Notes under the pieces: generated by a model
The model's input: the letters and a program-made list of their open reading frames with translations, nothing else
Databases searched by the model: none
Told to the model about the DNA's origin: nothing
Program-made: the position numbers and the translations under genes
Shown: in pieces, positions 26,528 through 35,909 of the stretch
Position numbering within the stretch: the first letter of the stretch is position 1
Layout: each line of letters starts with the position of its first letter
NCBI GenBank assembly: GCA_903835255.1
Contig: CAILMI010000013.1
Location: forward strand, 26,453-90,452
Direction of reading: 5' to 3'
Origin: an uncultured Verrucomicrobia subdivision 3 bacterium
Lineage (GTDB): Bacteria > Verrucomicrobiota > Verrucomicrobiia > Limisphaerales > UBA11358
Length of the DNA stretch: 64,000 nucleotides

Positions 26528-27127
26528 ATGAAAAAAACTCTTCTTTTATCCGTCCTGTCCGCCGCCCTGCCCTTCCTCGGAGCCGGCTGCGCCGGCACGG
26601 GCGCCCATTACGTCCAGACGGGCGACCAGCACAACATCGTCAGCCTCGGCCAGATCAACATTCAGGATTACATCCAGGCCGCCAATGACATGACGGGTAA
26701 GCTGCTCGCCTCCGGCGCCCTGGATCGCGTGGCCAACCCGCCCGCCGTGCTTGCCATCAGCCGCATCGTCAACAACACCGGCCAGCAGATCGACACCGAC
26801 CTGCTAACCAAAAAAATCCGTGTCAGCGTGCTGGAGAGCGGCAAGGCATTGACCACGACCACCCTGGGCTTGGGCGGCAGCGCGGAGGATCCCATGGCCA
26901 AGGGCCTCCAGCAGGAGAATGAATTCAAAAATGATGTGAAAACCACCCGCACCCCGGACTTTACGTTATCAGGAAAAATCATCGAGCTGACCGCACGGGC
27001 CAGCAACACCCGCCAGACCACTTATAGCTTTCAGCTCTCGCTGACCGATACCAAGAGCGGCCTGGCTGTTTGGGAAGGTGAAAAAGAAATCACCAAGCAA
27101 GGCACCCGCTCTTCCGTGGGCTTCTGA
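26528..27127 (+). CDS. lpoB: LpoB-like penicillin-binding protein activator
   Basis: 199 residues from the ATG at 26528 (MKKTLLLSVLSAALPFLGAG), lipobox LGAGC with Cys21. The globular part shows the LpoB pattern: NIQDYIQAANDMTGKLLAS, PAVLAISRIVNNTGQQIDTD, LLTKKIRVSVL, and PDFTLSGKIIELTARASNTR near residue 140. In E. coli LpoB is an outer-membrane lipoprotein that activates the peptidoglycan synthase PBP1b. The long flexible linker of E. coli LpoB is missing. It is the last gene of the operon; a terminator follows at once. Symbol by family and neighbourhood. Confidence 0.82.
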   Translation: MKKTLLLSVLSAALPFLGAGCAGTGAHYVQTGDQHNIVSLGQINIQDYIQAANDMTGKLLASGALDRVANPPAVLAISRIVNNTGQQIDTDLLTKKIRVSVLESGKALTTTTLGLGGSAEDPMAKGLQQENEFKNDVKTTRTPDFTLSGKIIELTARASNTRQTTYSFQLSLTDTKSGLAVWEGEKEITKQGTRSSVGF

Positions 27128-27148
27128 TTGCCCAAAAAACTCTCTGCG

Positions 27149-27179
27149 CCGGCCCGGGACCATCCCGGGCCGGTTTTTT
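27149..27179 (+). terminator. Rho-independent terminator of the lipoprotein operon
   Basis: 11-bp GC-rich stem (27149-27159 with 27163-27173), 3-nt loop and six T, beginning 22 nt after the lpoB-like stop. Confidence 0.93.
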
Positions 27180-27181
27180 AT

Positions 27182-27331
27182 ATGGCAGTTCAACTTAACC
27201 TTGGAACATCAGGGGTAGGGTGGGCAGTCCCCTGCCCGCCGCGGTTGCCAACCCGCGTCACCTTAGGCCCGGGGCGGCGCGCACGGAGTGTCGCGCCCTA
27301 CCTGTCCCACAGTTGCCAAGAACGGCTCTAA
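27182..27331 (-). repeat. Dispersed intergenic repeat R1, copy 3 (inverted)
   Basis: Reverse complement of the R1 family. Read on the minus strand it begins AGAGCCGTTCTTGGCAAC at 27330, continues GACAGGTAGGGCGCGACACT, and ends GTTGAACTGCCA at 27183. The GGCGCG/CGCGCC dyad is best preserved here. With the terminator it fills most of the 321-bp gap before smpB; nothing else is seen. Confidence 0.8.
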
Positions 27332-27448
27332 CTGCCCGGCTACGGTCCCCACCGGAAGGATGCCATTCGCATTGCACGCGGCAGCTGCGCTCCCGGATCG
27401 GGTTCCCGCTCAACCAGCGACGGCTTTTGCCGAACGCCATCACCGGGC

Positions 27449-27904
27449 TTACTTCCCTTTCTTCCAGTGCATCGTCGCGCGCTTGAGCTCGCGGTCGGAC
27501 TCGCGCTGCCGGATGTCATCGCGCCGGTCGTATTCCACCTTACCCTTGCCGACGCCGAGCGCGACTTTCACCTTCCCATTCTTCCAGTAGAAGGACAGCG
27601 GCACGATGGTGTTGCCCTTGACGGAGCCGAGTTCGAACAGCTTGCGGATCTCCGATTTATGGAGCAGCAGTTTGCGCGGCGCCTTGGGGATATGGTTCTG
27701 CAGGTTGCCGTGCGAGTACTCGTCAATGTGGACGTTGTAGATCCAGGCCTCGTGGTTGTCGATGCGCGCGAAGGCGTCGGCAATCTGGCCCTTGCCGGCG
27801 CGGAGGGATTTCACCTCGGTGCCGTGCAGGACGATGCCCGCCTCGAACGTCTCGAGGATGTGGTAATCGCGCCGGGCTTTGGAATTGGTCACGATGTCGG
27901 CCAT
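27449..27904 (-). CDS. smpB: SsrA-binding protein
   Basis: 151 residues, family length. It binds tmRNA and brings it to stalled ribosomes for trans-translation. Signatures: KARRDYHILETFEAGIVLHG, TEVKSLRAGK, the beta-barrel RIDNHEAWIYNVHI, and the basic C-terminal tail (RQRESDRELKRATMHWKKGK) that enters the mRNA channel. No tmRNA gene is visible in the window. Confidence 0.97.
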   Translation of the reverse strand: MADIVTNSKARRDYHILETFEAGIVLHGTEVKSLRAGKGQIADAFARIDNHEAWIYNVHIDEYSHGNLQNHIPKAPRKLLLHKSEIRKLFELGSVKGNTIVPLSFYWKNGKVKVALGVGKGKVEYDRRDDIRQRESDRELKRATMHWKKGK

Positions 27905-27950
27905 GGATTGAGCTTAGCCGCAGCGGCTGCGGATTTCACGGATTAAAAAT

Positions 27951-27976
27951 AAAAACCCCGCCGTGCAGCGGGGTTT
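27951..27976 (-). terminator. Rho-independent terminator of rpoZ
   Basis: 9-bp stem (27953-27961 with 27968-27976), 6-nt loop. On the minus strand it is followed by a T-rich tail. It lies 40 nt past the stop of the gene ending at 28016. Confidence 0.88.
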
Positions 27977-28015
27977 CTGGCGCCGACTCCATTGCGGGAG
28001 TCCCTGAAAAAAACT

Positions 28016-28270
28016 TCAATGCTTCTTGCGTTTCTTGGCCACCGGACGCACGAGAGCAACGATTTCCGGCAATTCCCAGCCAATCTTGTCTTCCAAGATT
28101 TCGCGCAGGGCGATGTCGGCCATGCCCAGATTGCCGTAATCGGCAATGAGAGGGCGGTTGAGGCCGCCGCCGCCGGAATTCAACTGGCGCACGCGGCGCG
28201 ACACGATGTTGACGAGGACATTCGGGTTGCCAACCTTTTCATTGGCTCTTTTACAAAGTTCAGCGTTCAT
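28016..28270 (-). CDS. rpoZ: RNA polymerase omega subunit
   Basis: 84 residues. The segment NPNVLVNIVSRRVRQLNSGG near residue 15 and LGMADIALREILEDKIGWE near 48 match the omega subunit, which helps fold and hold the beta' subunit. The C-terminus is basic (RPVAKKRKKH). The form with the Gly-rich loop is typical of Verrucomicrobia. Own terminator downstream; divergent from ispA across 112 bp. Confidence 0.85.
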   Translation of the reverse strand: MNAELCKRANEKVGNPNVLVNIVSRRVRQLNSGGGGLNRPLIADYGNLGMADIALREILEDKIGWELPEIVALVRPVAKKRKKH

Positions 28271-28382
28271 GATTTAATCAGCTCGATACGAGTTGATGAG
28301 CATAAATGCCCCGCGCCCGAAGGCAATGAAATAATTCCCTTCAAATGCGCCCGGCTTTCCGGCATTTTCTACCGACAATTTT

Positions 28383-29285
28383 ATGGCCGCCACAAAACCA
28401 TCCTTTCACCTGGACACGTTCCTCACCTCCCGCACCGCCGCCGTCAACACCGCGCTCGACCGGTTCCTGCCGTCCGCGAAGACCAAACCCGCCACCCTCC
28501 ACAAGGCCATGCGCTACTCGCTCTTCGCCGGCGGCAAGCGGATGCGGCCCGCGGTCCTGCTCGCCGCCGCCGCCGCCTGCGGGGGCAGCGAGGCTGCGGC
28601 CATGCCGCTGGCGTGCGCCGTCGAGTGCATCCACACTTACTCGCTCATCCACGACGATCTGCCCGAGATGGACAACGATGATTACCGCCGCGGCAAGCTG
28701 ACCAACCATAAGGTCTTCGGCCAGGGCATTGCCGTGCTGGCGGGGGATGCGCTGCTGACGCAGGCATTTGAAATCGCCGCCCAGGCGCAGGGCTGGCCCC
28801 GGTACTCGCACCGCGATTTGATCCTGGAAATCGCCCGGGCTTCGGGCTCGCTCCAGCTCGTCGCTGGACAGGTGGCGGATCTGGAGGGCGAAGGAAAGAA
28901 AATCTCCGCCGCCGACCTCCGCTACATCCACGAGCGGAAGACCTCCGCCCTGCTCTGCTGTTCCGTCCGGCTCGGGGGCATGAGCGCGAATTGCACGCCC
29001 GCACAGCTCGCGGCCCTCACCGACTTCGGCTATCATGTGGGCCTCGCGTTTCAGGTCATCGACGACATTCTGGATGTGACACAGACCAGCGAGCAGCTGG
29101 GCAAGACGGCGGGCAAGGATGTGGCGGTGCAAAAGGCGACCTACCCGTCTATCGTAGGCCTGGAGGCATCGCGGAAGATTGCGGCGCAGCTGACGGCCAA
29201 GGCGTTTGGCGCTTTGAAACCGTTCCGGGGCAAGGCGGCGGCGCTCGAAGCGCTGGCGGAATACCTGTTGAAGCGGAACAAATAA
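28383..29285 (+). CDS. ispA: Polyprenyl (farnesyl/geranylgeranyl) diphosphate synthase
   Basis: 300 residues. It condenses isopentenyl diphosphate with allylic diphosphates in isoprenoid synthesis. First Asp-rich motif in IHDDLPEMDNDDYRRGK near residue 95, second in VIDDILDVTQ near 222, and GGKRMRPAVL near 50. The residues before the first motif (CIHTYSLIHDD) suggest a short, C15-C20 product. Symbol by family; product length is inference. Confidence 0.93.
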   Translation: MAATKPSFHLDTFLTSRTAAVNTALDRFLPSAKTKPATLHKAMRYSLFAGGKRMRPAVLLAAAAACGGSEAAAMPLACAVECIHTYSLIHDDLPEMDNDDYRRGKLTNHKVFGQGIAVLAGDALLTQAFEIAAQAQGWPRYSHRDLILEIARASGSLQLVAGQVADLEGEGKKISAADLRYIHERKTSALLCCSVRLGGMSANCTPAQLAALTDFGYHVGLAFQVIDDILDVTQTSEQLGKTAGKDVAVQKATYPSIVGLEASRKIAAQLTAKAFGALKPFRGKAAALEALAEYLLKRNK

Positions 29286-29374
29286 CCGGGACGCCGGAGG
29301 CAGGGGTGCGAGAAGCGTACCCGGGTGGCAAATCTGAGGCTGGGTGGCCCAGCCCCTCTAAGAACCGCCGGTTT

Positions 29375-29392
29375 TCGTCACCGGATTGTAAC
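29375..29392 (+). promoter_or_regulatory. Candidate Pho box upstream of the porin
   Basis: Two 7-mers, TCGTCAC and TTGTAAC, 4 bp apart (11-bp period), matching the PhoB half-site layout with mismatches. It ends 63 bp before the porin start. Confidence 0.4.
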
Positions 29393-29455
29393 AATTCCGA
29401 CGCGATGCCGTAACCCGAAGAAATCAATATACCCGCTGGTTTAAATAATAATATC

Positions 29456-30892
29456 ATGAAGCCCATCAAGAACTCTCGATCTTATACCACCGTGGCCTTA
29501 TGCGCCGGCGCCACATCGTTGATGGCTCTCACCAACCAGACCCACGCGCAGTCCTCGGACGCGCTGCTCGACAAGCTCGTGGACAAGGGCATCCTGACCA
29601 CGCAGGAGGCGCAGGAACTGCGCGATGAATCCGACAAGGGATTCACCACGGCGTTCCAGGCCAAGACCGGGATGCCCGACTGGGTGACGGGGTATAAGTT
29701 CAGCGGCGATTTCCGCGGGCGGTACGATCAGGTGGCCAGCACCGACGGCAACCAGTATTTCACGGACCGCAACCGTTTCCGCTACCGGCTTCGGGTGGGC
29801 GTTGTGGTATCCATGCTGGATAGCGTGGAGACGGGGTTTAGCCTGACCTCCGATGATCCGGCCACAAGCGGAAGCTTTAACAATGCAGGCAATGCCAACT
29901 CAGGCAACAGCACCGAGCAGGATAACGGCACAAAGAAGAACATCTACATCGATACGGCCTACGGAAAATGGACACCCCTGAACAATGACGGCTGGTTCCT
30001 TTCCACGACCATCGGTAAGATGATCAACCCGCTCCAGTTCACGCCCATGATTTTCGACAATGATTGGACACCGGAAGGCGCGGCGCTGCAGGCCGGCTAC
30101 ACCTTCAATGACCAACACGCCATCGTCCTCAATACCGGTGCCTTTGTGCAGGACCAGGAAGTCATCAACGGCAACAGCAGTACCAAAAATACTGGCTCCG
30201 TTCAGGCGCCGGGCCTCTTCGGCGGCCAAGCCATGTGGAATGCGAACTGGACTCCGAAGCTATCCACCTCGCTGGGATTGGGCGGCTACACCATCGTCAA
30301 CCCCCAGAACCTCACGACAACCAGTGTGCCCTACCTCAATCAGGGCAACACGCGCACGACCATAACGGATAAGAATAGCGTATCCAGCGTGGTTCTAGTC
30401 AACAACTACGCGCCCATCATCGGGGACGCCAGCGTGACCTACAAACTGGACTCGTTCCCGCTCTACACCGGGGCCTTTCCGATCAAGCTTCAGGGCGAAT
30501 TCATCAACAACGTGGGCGCGCTTGAAAACAACGAGAACAACCAAGGCTATTGGGCGGGAATCACCTTCGGCAAATCCGGCACCAAGGGCACTTGGGATAT
30601 TTCCTATCGCTACGAGTATCTCGAAGCGGATGCGACCTATGACCAGCTGGTGGATGACGACAACGGTGCGTACTATCAAAATGAGTCGTCCCCCTCAGGC
30701 ATTCAAGCAGGCTATTACAGCGGCACGAACGTCAAAGGCCACCTCTTCAAGGCCAATTACTCGTTCACCGATTCACTCACGCTCACCTTCAGCTGCTTTC
30801 TCAATCAGCTGATTCATTCCAATCTCGGCGGTGTCAGCGAGCCGAACAATAAAGCCATGCACGTCCAGACCGACATGACGTGGAAATTCTGA
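29456..30892 (+). CDS. Putative outer-membrane porin, probably for phosphate
   Basis: 478 residues, signal peptide about 1-31 (ending THAQ). Short helical N-terminus (ALLDKLVDKGILTTQEAQEL), then a long run of amphipathic beta strands (FSGDFRGRYDQV, NRFRYRLRVGVVV, and so on) ending in an aromatic residue (TDMTWKF), as outer-membrane barrels do. It matches putative porins found beside pst genes. The next gene, pstS, starts 55 bp later with a Pho box between. Phosphate selectivity is inferred from context. Confidence 0.85.
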   Translation: MKPIKNSRSYTTVALCAGATSLMALTNQTHAQSSDALLDKLVDKGILTTQEAQELRDESDKGFTTAFQAKTGMPDWVTGYKFSGDFRGRYDQVASTDGNQYFTDRNRFRYRLRVGVVVSMLDSVETGFSLTSDDPATSGSFNNAGNANSGNSTEQDNGTKKNIYIDTAYGKWTPLNNDGWFLSTTIGKMINPLQFTPMIFDNDWTPEGAALQAGYTFNDQHAIVLNTGAFVQDQEVINGNSSTKNTGSVQAPGLFGGQAMWNANWTPKLSTSLGLGGYTIVNPQNLTTTSVPYLNQGNTRTTITDKNSVSSVVLVNNYAPIIGDASVTYKLDSFPLYTGAFPIKLQGEFINNVGALENNENNQGYWAGITFGKSGTKGTWDISYRYEYLEADATYDQLVDDDNGAYYQNESSPSGIQAGYYSGTNVKGHLFKANYSFTDSLTLTFSCFLNQLIHSNLGGVSEPNNKAMHVQTDMTWKF

Positions 30893-30894
30893 GC

Positions 30895-30912
30895 GTGTCA
30901 CCCAAATGTCAC
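30895..30912 (+). promoter_or_regulatory. Pho box upstream of pstS
   Basis: GTGTCAC and ATGTCAC separated by 4 bp, an 11-bp direct repeat that fits the PhoB consensus well. It begins 3 bp after the porin stop and 53 bp before pstS. A 12-bp palindrome (GAGAAATTTCTC, 30922-30933) follows. Confidence 0.7.
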
Positions 30913-30947
30913 TTACCTAAAGAGAAATTTCTCCCTAATCTATCCCC

Positions 30948-31799
30948 ATGAAACTTTTGAAACATCTTCTCCTGCTTGGCGCCCTTGCGGCCGTCACCAG
31001 CGCCGGCGCCCAGGCCGGCAACATCACCGTCAAGGGCTCAGACACCCTGGTCATCCTCGCCCAAAAATGGGCTGAGACGTACATGAGAAGCCATCCGGAT
31101 GTGAAAATCCAGGTCAGCGGCGGCGGCTCCGGCATCGGCTTTGCCGCCCTCCAGAACCAGACCACCGACCTGTGCGACGCGTCCCGCAAGGCCAAGGCCT
31201 CCGAAATCGCCAACTGCATGAGGACTTTCGGCGGCAAACGCCCGGTCGAATACAAGGTCGCCCTGGATGGCCTCTCGGTGTATGTGAACGGCCAGAACCC
31301 CATCAAGGAGCTCTCGCTCGACCAACTCAAGGACATCTTCACCGGCAAAGTGAAGAACTGGAAGGCCTTCGGCGGACCCGACGCCCCCATCACCGTGTAC
31401 AGCCGCGAAAACAGCTCCGGCACCTATGAGTTCTACAAGGAACACGTCCTCAAGGGATCGGACTTTGCCGCCAGCGCCCAGACCATGCCCGGCACGGCGG
31501 CCATTTTGCAGGCCGTCAGCAAGGACAAAAACGGCATCGGCTACGGCGGCGGCGCCTACGGGGCGGGCGCCAAACATCTTGCCATCAAAAAAGATGAGTC
31601 CTCCCCGGCCATCGAACCCACGGAGGAGAACATCGTCAACGGCACCTATCCGATCTGGCGCTACCTGTACGTGTATGTGAACCCGGCTTTGGACAAGGGC
31701 GAGATCGGCGCTTATTTGAAATGGATCCGCAGCGATGACGGCCAGAAAGCCGTCAAGGATGTCGGCTATTTCCCGCTGCCGGCAAACCGGCGCCAATGA
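30948..31799 (+). CDS. pstS: Phosphate ABC transporter substrate-binding protein
   Basis: 283 residues, signal peptide about 1-24. It captures phosphate in the periplasm for PstCAB. PstS features: ITVKGSDTLVILAQKWAETY, VSGGGSGIGFAAL near 63, and the phosphate loop SRENSSGTYEFYKEHVL near 155. First gene of pstSCAB-phoU, directly after a Pho box. Confidence 0.95.
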   Translation: MKLLKHLLLLGALAAVTSAGAQAGNITVKGSDTLVILAQKWAETYMRSHPDVKIQVSGGGSGIGFAALQNQTTDLCDASRKAKASEIANCMRTFGGKRPVEYKVALDGLSVYVNGQNPIKELSLDQLKDIFTGKVKNWKAFGGPDAPITVYSRENSSGTYEFYKEHVLKGSDFAASAQTMPGTAAILQAVSKDKNGIGYGGGAYGAGAKHLAIKKDESSPAIEPTEENIVNGTYPIWRYLYVYVNPALDKGEIGAYLKWIRSDDGQKAVKDVGYFPLPANRRQ

Positions 31800-31888
31800 T
31801 TTAGTCACCGGTTCCTCCGGCTGATCCAGGCGGGCGGGCGAGGCTTGTGCATTGTGATTCTCGCGCCGCCCGCTAATTTTTATTCCGT

Positions 31889-33076
31889 GTGACCCCGAAT
31901 CACGAACAACTCAAAAAACCGCTTGGCTGGATGGGCATCCATCGCGGTCACCGCGCCCGCCCGCTCGAGTGGCTCGCGGAGCGCTTCATCTTCCTCGTCT
32001 CGCTCTCCACCATCCTGATGGTGTTCCTGATTTTTCTGTTCGTCGCCCGCGAGGCGCTGCCGATTTTTTTCGGCGGGGCCAACACGGCACCGCTGCAGAC
32101 GGTCCTGTCGCCCGAAGCCATGGACCAGCTGTCGCCCGCCCAATTGCAAGCCTACCTGGAATTGACCCCCCAGCAGTTCGCCACGCTGGACCGGGAATCG
32201 ATCCAAGCGCTCCTGCTGGTGAAACAGGAGGCGCAGGACGAGATTCCCGCCCATGTCCGCAGCGACCCGGACGCCCGAGTCAACACGGTGGAATGGAAAT
32301 ACCTGCTGGGCCCGCACCAGTGGAGCGGCTATGACAAGCCGGAATACATCTGGCAACCCGTCGGCCAGATCCAGAAATACAACATCATCCCGCTGCTGGT
32401 TGGCACGCTGAAGATCACCTTGATCGGCCTGCTGTTCGCCGTCCCACTCGCGGTGGGCGCGGCCATCTACGTCTCCCAGCTCGCCCGTCCGCGCGTCCGC
32501 GAGATCGTCAAGCCCGTCATCGAACTCCTGTCGGGCATCCCCTCGGTCGTCGTCGGCTTCTTCGCCCTGATCATCCTGGCCAGCGTCCTGCAAAAAATCT
32601 TCGGCTACCCCATCCGGCTCAACGCCTTTGTCGCCGGCTGCGCCCTCGGATTCGCCGTTATTCCGGTCATCTTCTCCATCGCCGAGGACGCGCTCTCCAG
32701 CGTACCGCAGGCCTACACGCAGGCGGCCCTCGCGCTGGGGGCCTCGCGCTGGCAGACCGCCTGGCAGATCGTCCTGCCCGCCGGGCTGCCGGGGGTTTTT
32801 GCCGCGGCCGTACTCGGCTTCGGCCGCGCCATCGGCGAAACCATGATCGTGCTCATGGTCTGCTCGGCCAGCGTGATGTCTTGGAACATCTTTGATTCGG
32901 CGCGCAGCATCACCACCACCATCGCCGCGGAAATGGCAGAGGCCGTTACTGGCGGGCCGCATTACCGCATCCTCTTCATGCTTGGGGCGCTGCTCTTCGC
33001 CGGGACTTTCATCTCCAACCTGATCGGCGGCGTGGTCATCCAGCGCTTCAAACTCAAACTGGAGGGCAAACGGTGA
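31889..33076 (+). CDS. pstC: Phosphate ABC transporter permease PstC
   Basis: 395 residues with a GTG start. Six membrane segments after a long N-terminal periplasmic insert of about 90 residues (LSPEAMDQLSPAQLQAYLEL and on). The EAA loop is EDALSSVPQAYTQAALALGA near 270. It pairs with PstA to form the channel. Its stop overlaps the pstA start (GTGA). Confidence 0.95.
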   Translation: MTPNHEQLKKPLGWMGIHRGHRARPLEWLAERFIFLVSLSTILMVFLIFLFVAREALPIFFGGANTAPLQTVLSPEAMDQLSPAQLQAYLELTPQQFATLDRESIQALLLVKQEAQDEIPAHVRSDPDARVNTVEWKYLLGPHQWSGYDKPEYIWQPVGQIQKYNIIPLLVGTLKITLIGLLFAVPLAVGAAIYVSQLARPRVREIVKPVIELLSGIPSVVVGFFALIILASVLQKIFGYPIRLNAFVAGCALGFAVIPVIFSIAEDALSSVPQAYTQAALALGASRWQTAWQIVLPAGLPGVFAAAVLGFGRAIGETMIVLMVCSASVMSWNIFDSARSITTTIAAEMAEAVTGGPHYRILFMLGALLFAGTFISNLIGGVVIQRFKLKLEGKR

Positions 33077-34047
33077 ACACCCTCACCCCCTCGCAATACC
33101 TCCCGGAAACGCCCCCAGGCCGCCATTTCCGCGCCGAAAAATTCGACGTCGGGTCATTCTTCTTCAGCGGCCTGACCGGCCTGGCCACCCTGTTCATCCT
33201 AGCCATTCTCGGGGTGATTTTAACCAACATCGTCTTGAACGGCTGGAGCGCCCTCTCCTGGCACTTCGTCTCCACCATCCCGAAAAAGGATTTCTTCGAC
33301 GCCGCCACCACCGGCGTGCTCCCGATGATCGTGGGCACGACCATCCGCGTTTTCGTCATGACGATTTTCGTGATCCCGATCGGAGTGATCACCGCAATTT
33401 ACCTGACCGAATACGCGCCCAACACTTCGATCATCACGCGCGTCATCCGCGCCGCCGTAAACAATCTCGCCGGCGTCCCCTCCATCGTGTTCGGCCTGTT
33501 CGGCCTCGGCTTTTTCATCCACTTCATCGGCAAAAACCTGGACACCCTGCTCCATCATCCAAGCGCCGTCTGGGGACAGCCCGCCCTCATCTGGGCGGCG
33601 CTCACGCTGGCCATCATGACCCTGCCGGTCGTCATCGTCGCCACCGAGGAATCGCTCAAGGCCATCCCGCCGGGCCTGCGCGAAGCCAGCCTGGCCCTCG
33701 GCGCCACCAAACTGGAAACGATCTTGCGCATCGTCCTGCCCCAGGCGCTGCCCGGCATCCTCACCGGCGGCATCCTTGCCGTGAGCCGCGCGGCCGGCGA
33801 AGTCGCCCCCATCCTCTTCACCGGCGTGGCCTATTACATGGCGTCCCTGCCCAGCCGCCTGAGCGACCAGTTCATGGACTTGGGCTACCACGTTTTCGTG
33901 CTGTCCACCCAGTCGCCCAATATTGACCAGACGCGCCCCCTGCTCTACGCCACTGTGCTGGTGCTGCTAATCCTCACGCTGGCGCTGAACATCGTCGCCA
34001 TCCTGATCCGGGCGCGGGTCCGGAAAAAACTACGTTCCTTAGGCTGA
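33073..34047 (+). CDS. pstA: Phosphate ABC transporter permease PstA
   Basis: 324 residues with a GTG start overlapping pstC by 4 nt. Six membrane segments; EAA loop EESLKAIPPGLREASLALGA near 195, and VPSIVFGLFGLGFFI near 135, typical of PstA. It forms the transmembrane channel with PstC. Confidence 0.95.
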   Translation: MNTLTPSQYLPETPPGRHFRAEKFDVGSFFFSGLTGLATLFILAILGVILTNIVLNGWSALSWHFVSTIPKKDFFDAATTGVLPMIVGTTIRVFVMTIFVIPIGVITAIYLTEYAPNTSIITRVIRAAVNNLAGVPSIVFGLFGLGFFIHFIGKNLDTLLHHPSAVWGQPALIWAALTLAIMTLPVVIVATEESLKAIPPGLREASLALGATKLETILRIVLPQALPGILTGGILAVSRAAGEVAPILFTGVAYYMASLPSRLSDQFMDLGYHVFVLSTQSPNIDQTRPLLYATVLVLLILTLALNIVAILIRARVRKKLRSLG

Positions 34048-34119
34048 ATCCAAATGAACCACACGATCCCAACCGCGAGGCATCCCGAGACGGGACAGGC
34101 CCGCCCCTCTTTTTGATTT

Positions 34120-34935
<816 letters not shown>

Positions 34936-34955
34936 CCCAGGAAAGAAACACACTT

Positions 34956-35612
34956 ATGGAAAACTATTTTGAGGCGGGCATTGAAAACCTCCGCCAGCAA
35001 CTGCTGCTGATGGCCAGTCACGCGGAAACCGCCGTGAACGAATCCGTCGAGGCCCTGACCCAGCGAAACTATGATTTGGCCGTGCGGGTTAAATCCGACG
35101 ACGACGTGATCGACCGGTTCGAGATTGAGATCGACGAACTCGCCATCCAGCTGCTGACCAAGGCGCCTCTGGCCAGCAATCTTAGGCTCGTGACGGTGGC
35201 CATGAAAATTTCCCAGAACTTGGAGCGGATTGGCGACGAGGCCGCAAAAATCGCCAAGCGCGCCCGCGATCTCTCCCAGGAACCGGCGGTCAAGGTGAGC
35301 CTCGACCTGCCGCACATGGCCTCCCTCGCGCTGTCCATGGTTAAGGACGCGCTCGACTCATTTGTGCAGCGGGATTCCGCCGCCGCCCGCGCCATCATTC
35401 CCCGCGACAAGGAAGTGGACGCGCTGAACCGCCATATCCAGGAGCAAATCACCCAGCATATGATGACCAACCCCGACGCTATCATCCGCTGCCTACAATG
35501 GATTGTCGCCGCCAAGAGTCTGGAGCGCATCGCCGACCACGCCAAGAACATCGCCGAGGAAGTCGTCTACCTCTGCGACGCTCAAGACATCCGGCACGGC
35601 CAGAAAAACTGA
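34956..35612 (+). CDS. phoU: Phosphate signalling protein PhoU
   Basis: 218 residues from the ATG at 34956, with the ribosome site AGGAAAG 11 bp ahead; the longer frame into pstB is a shadow. Two three-helix PhoU repeats: the first holds NFEIEID-type residues as VIDRFEIEIDELAIQLLTK, the second DKEVDALNRHIQEQITQHMM near 150. PhoU restrains the PhoR-PhoB signal when phosphate is plentiful. It ends the pst operon; no phoR/phoB is present in the window. Confidence 0.95.
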   Translation: MENYFEAGIENLRQQLLLMASHAETAVNESVEALTQRNYDLAVRVKSDDDVIDRFEIEIDELAIQLLTKAPLASNLRLVTVAMKISQNLERIGDEAAKIAKRARDLSQEPAVKVSLDLPHMASLALSMVKDALDSFVQRDSAAARAIIPRDKEVDALNRHIQEQITQHMMTNPDAIIRCLQWIVAAKSLERIADHAKNIAEEVVYLCDAQDIRHGQKN

Positions 35613-35620
35613 CGGACCGC

Positions 35621-35855
35621 GGCCCCTCTCCCCGGCCCTCGCCCCGCTCATGCTTCGCGGGGCGAGGGGGAGGGCCTGCGCGAGAGCTTCGGCGGGTGAA
35701 AGGGGTTCATTTCAAACTCGATTCTAAAGGCAAGATTGGGATGCAACGGCGAGGCATCGCTGCCTTCGCGCCCTCTCTTCCATGAAATGGAGGAGAGGGC
35801 GGGGGAGGCACTTTAGGTCCAGCGAGAGCCGGGCCCAGTTCGGAATTCGGGTTCG
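35621..35855 (+). repeat. Dispersed intergenic repeat R2, copy B
   Basis: Partner of 11492-11775. Near its 5' end it holds a perfect 12-bp hairpin (35636-35647 with 35657-35668) that starts 24 bp after phoU and may help end the pst transcript. The blocks CCTGCGCGAGAG, GGATGCAACGGCGA and CCCTCTCTTCCATGAAATGG are shared with copy A in the same order. Confidence 0.75.
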
Positions 35856-35860
35856 AAAGA

Positions 35861-35888
35861 AAAAAGGCGTCCCATTCAGGACGCCTTT
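35861..35888 (-). terminator. Rho-independent terminator of rpsB-tsf
   Basis: 10-bp stem (35863-35872 with 35879-35888), 6-nt loop, followed on the minus strand by T residues (35857-35862). It lies 22 nt beyond the tsf stop. Confidence 0.9.
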
Positions 35889-35909
35889 GGAATTATTGCC
35901 GATAACGGG

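Noticed and set aside
31880..32962. 360-residue minus-strand frame
   Set aside because: Antisense shadow of pstC; Asp/Gly/Gln-rich.
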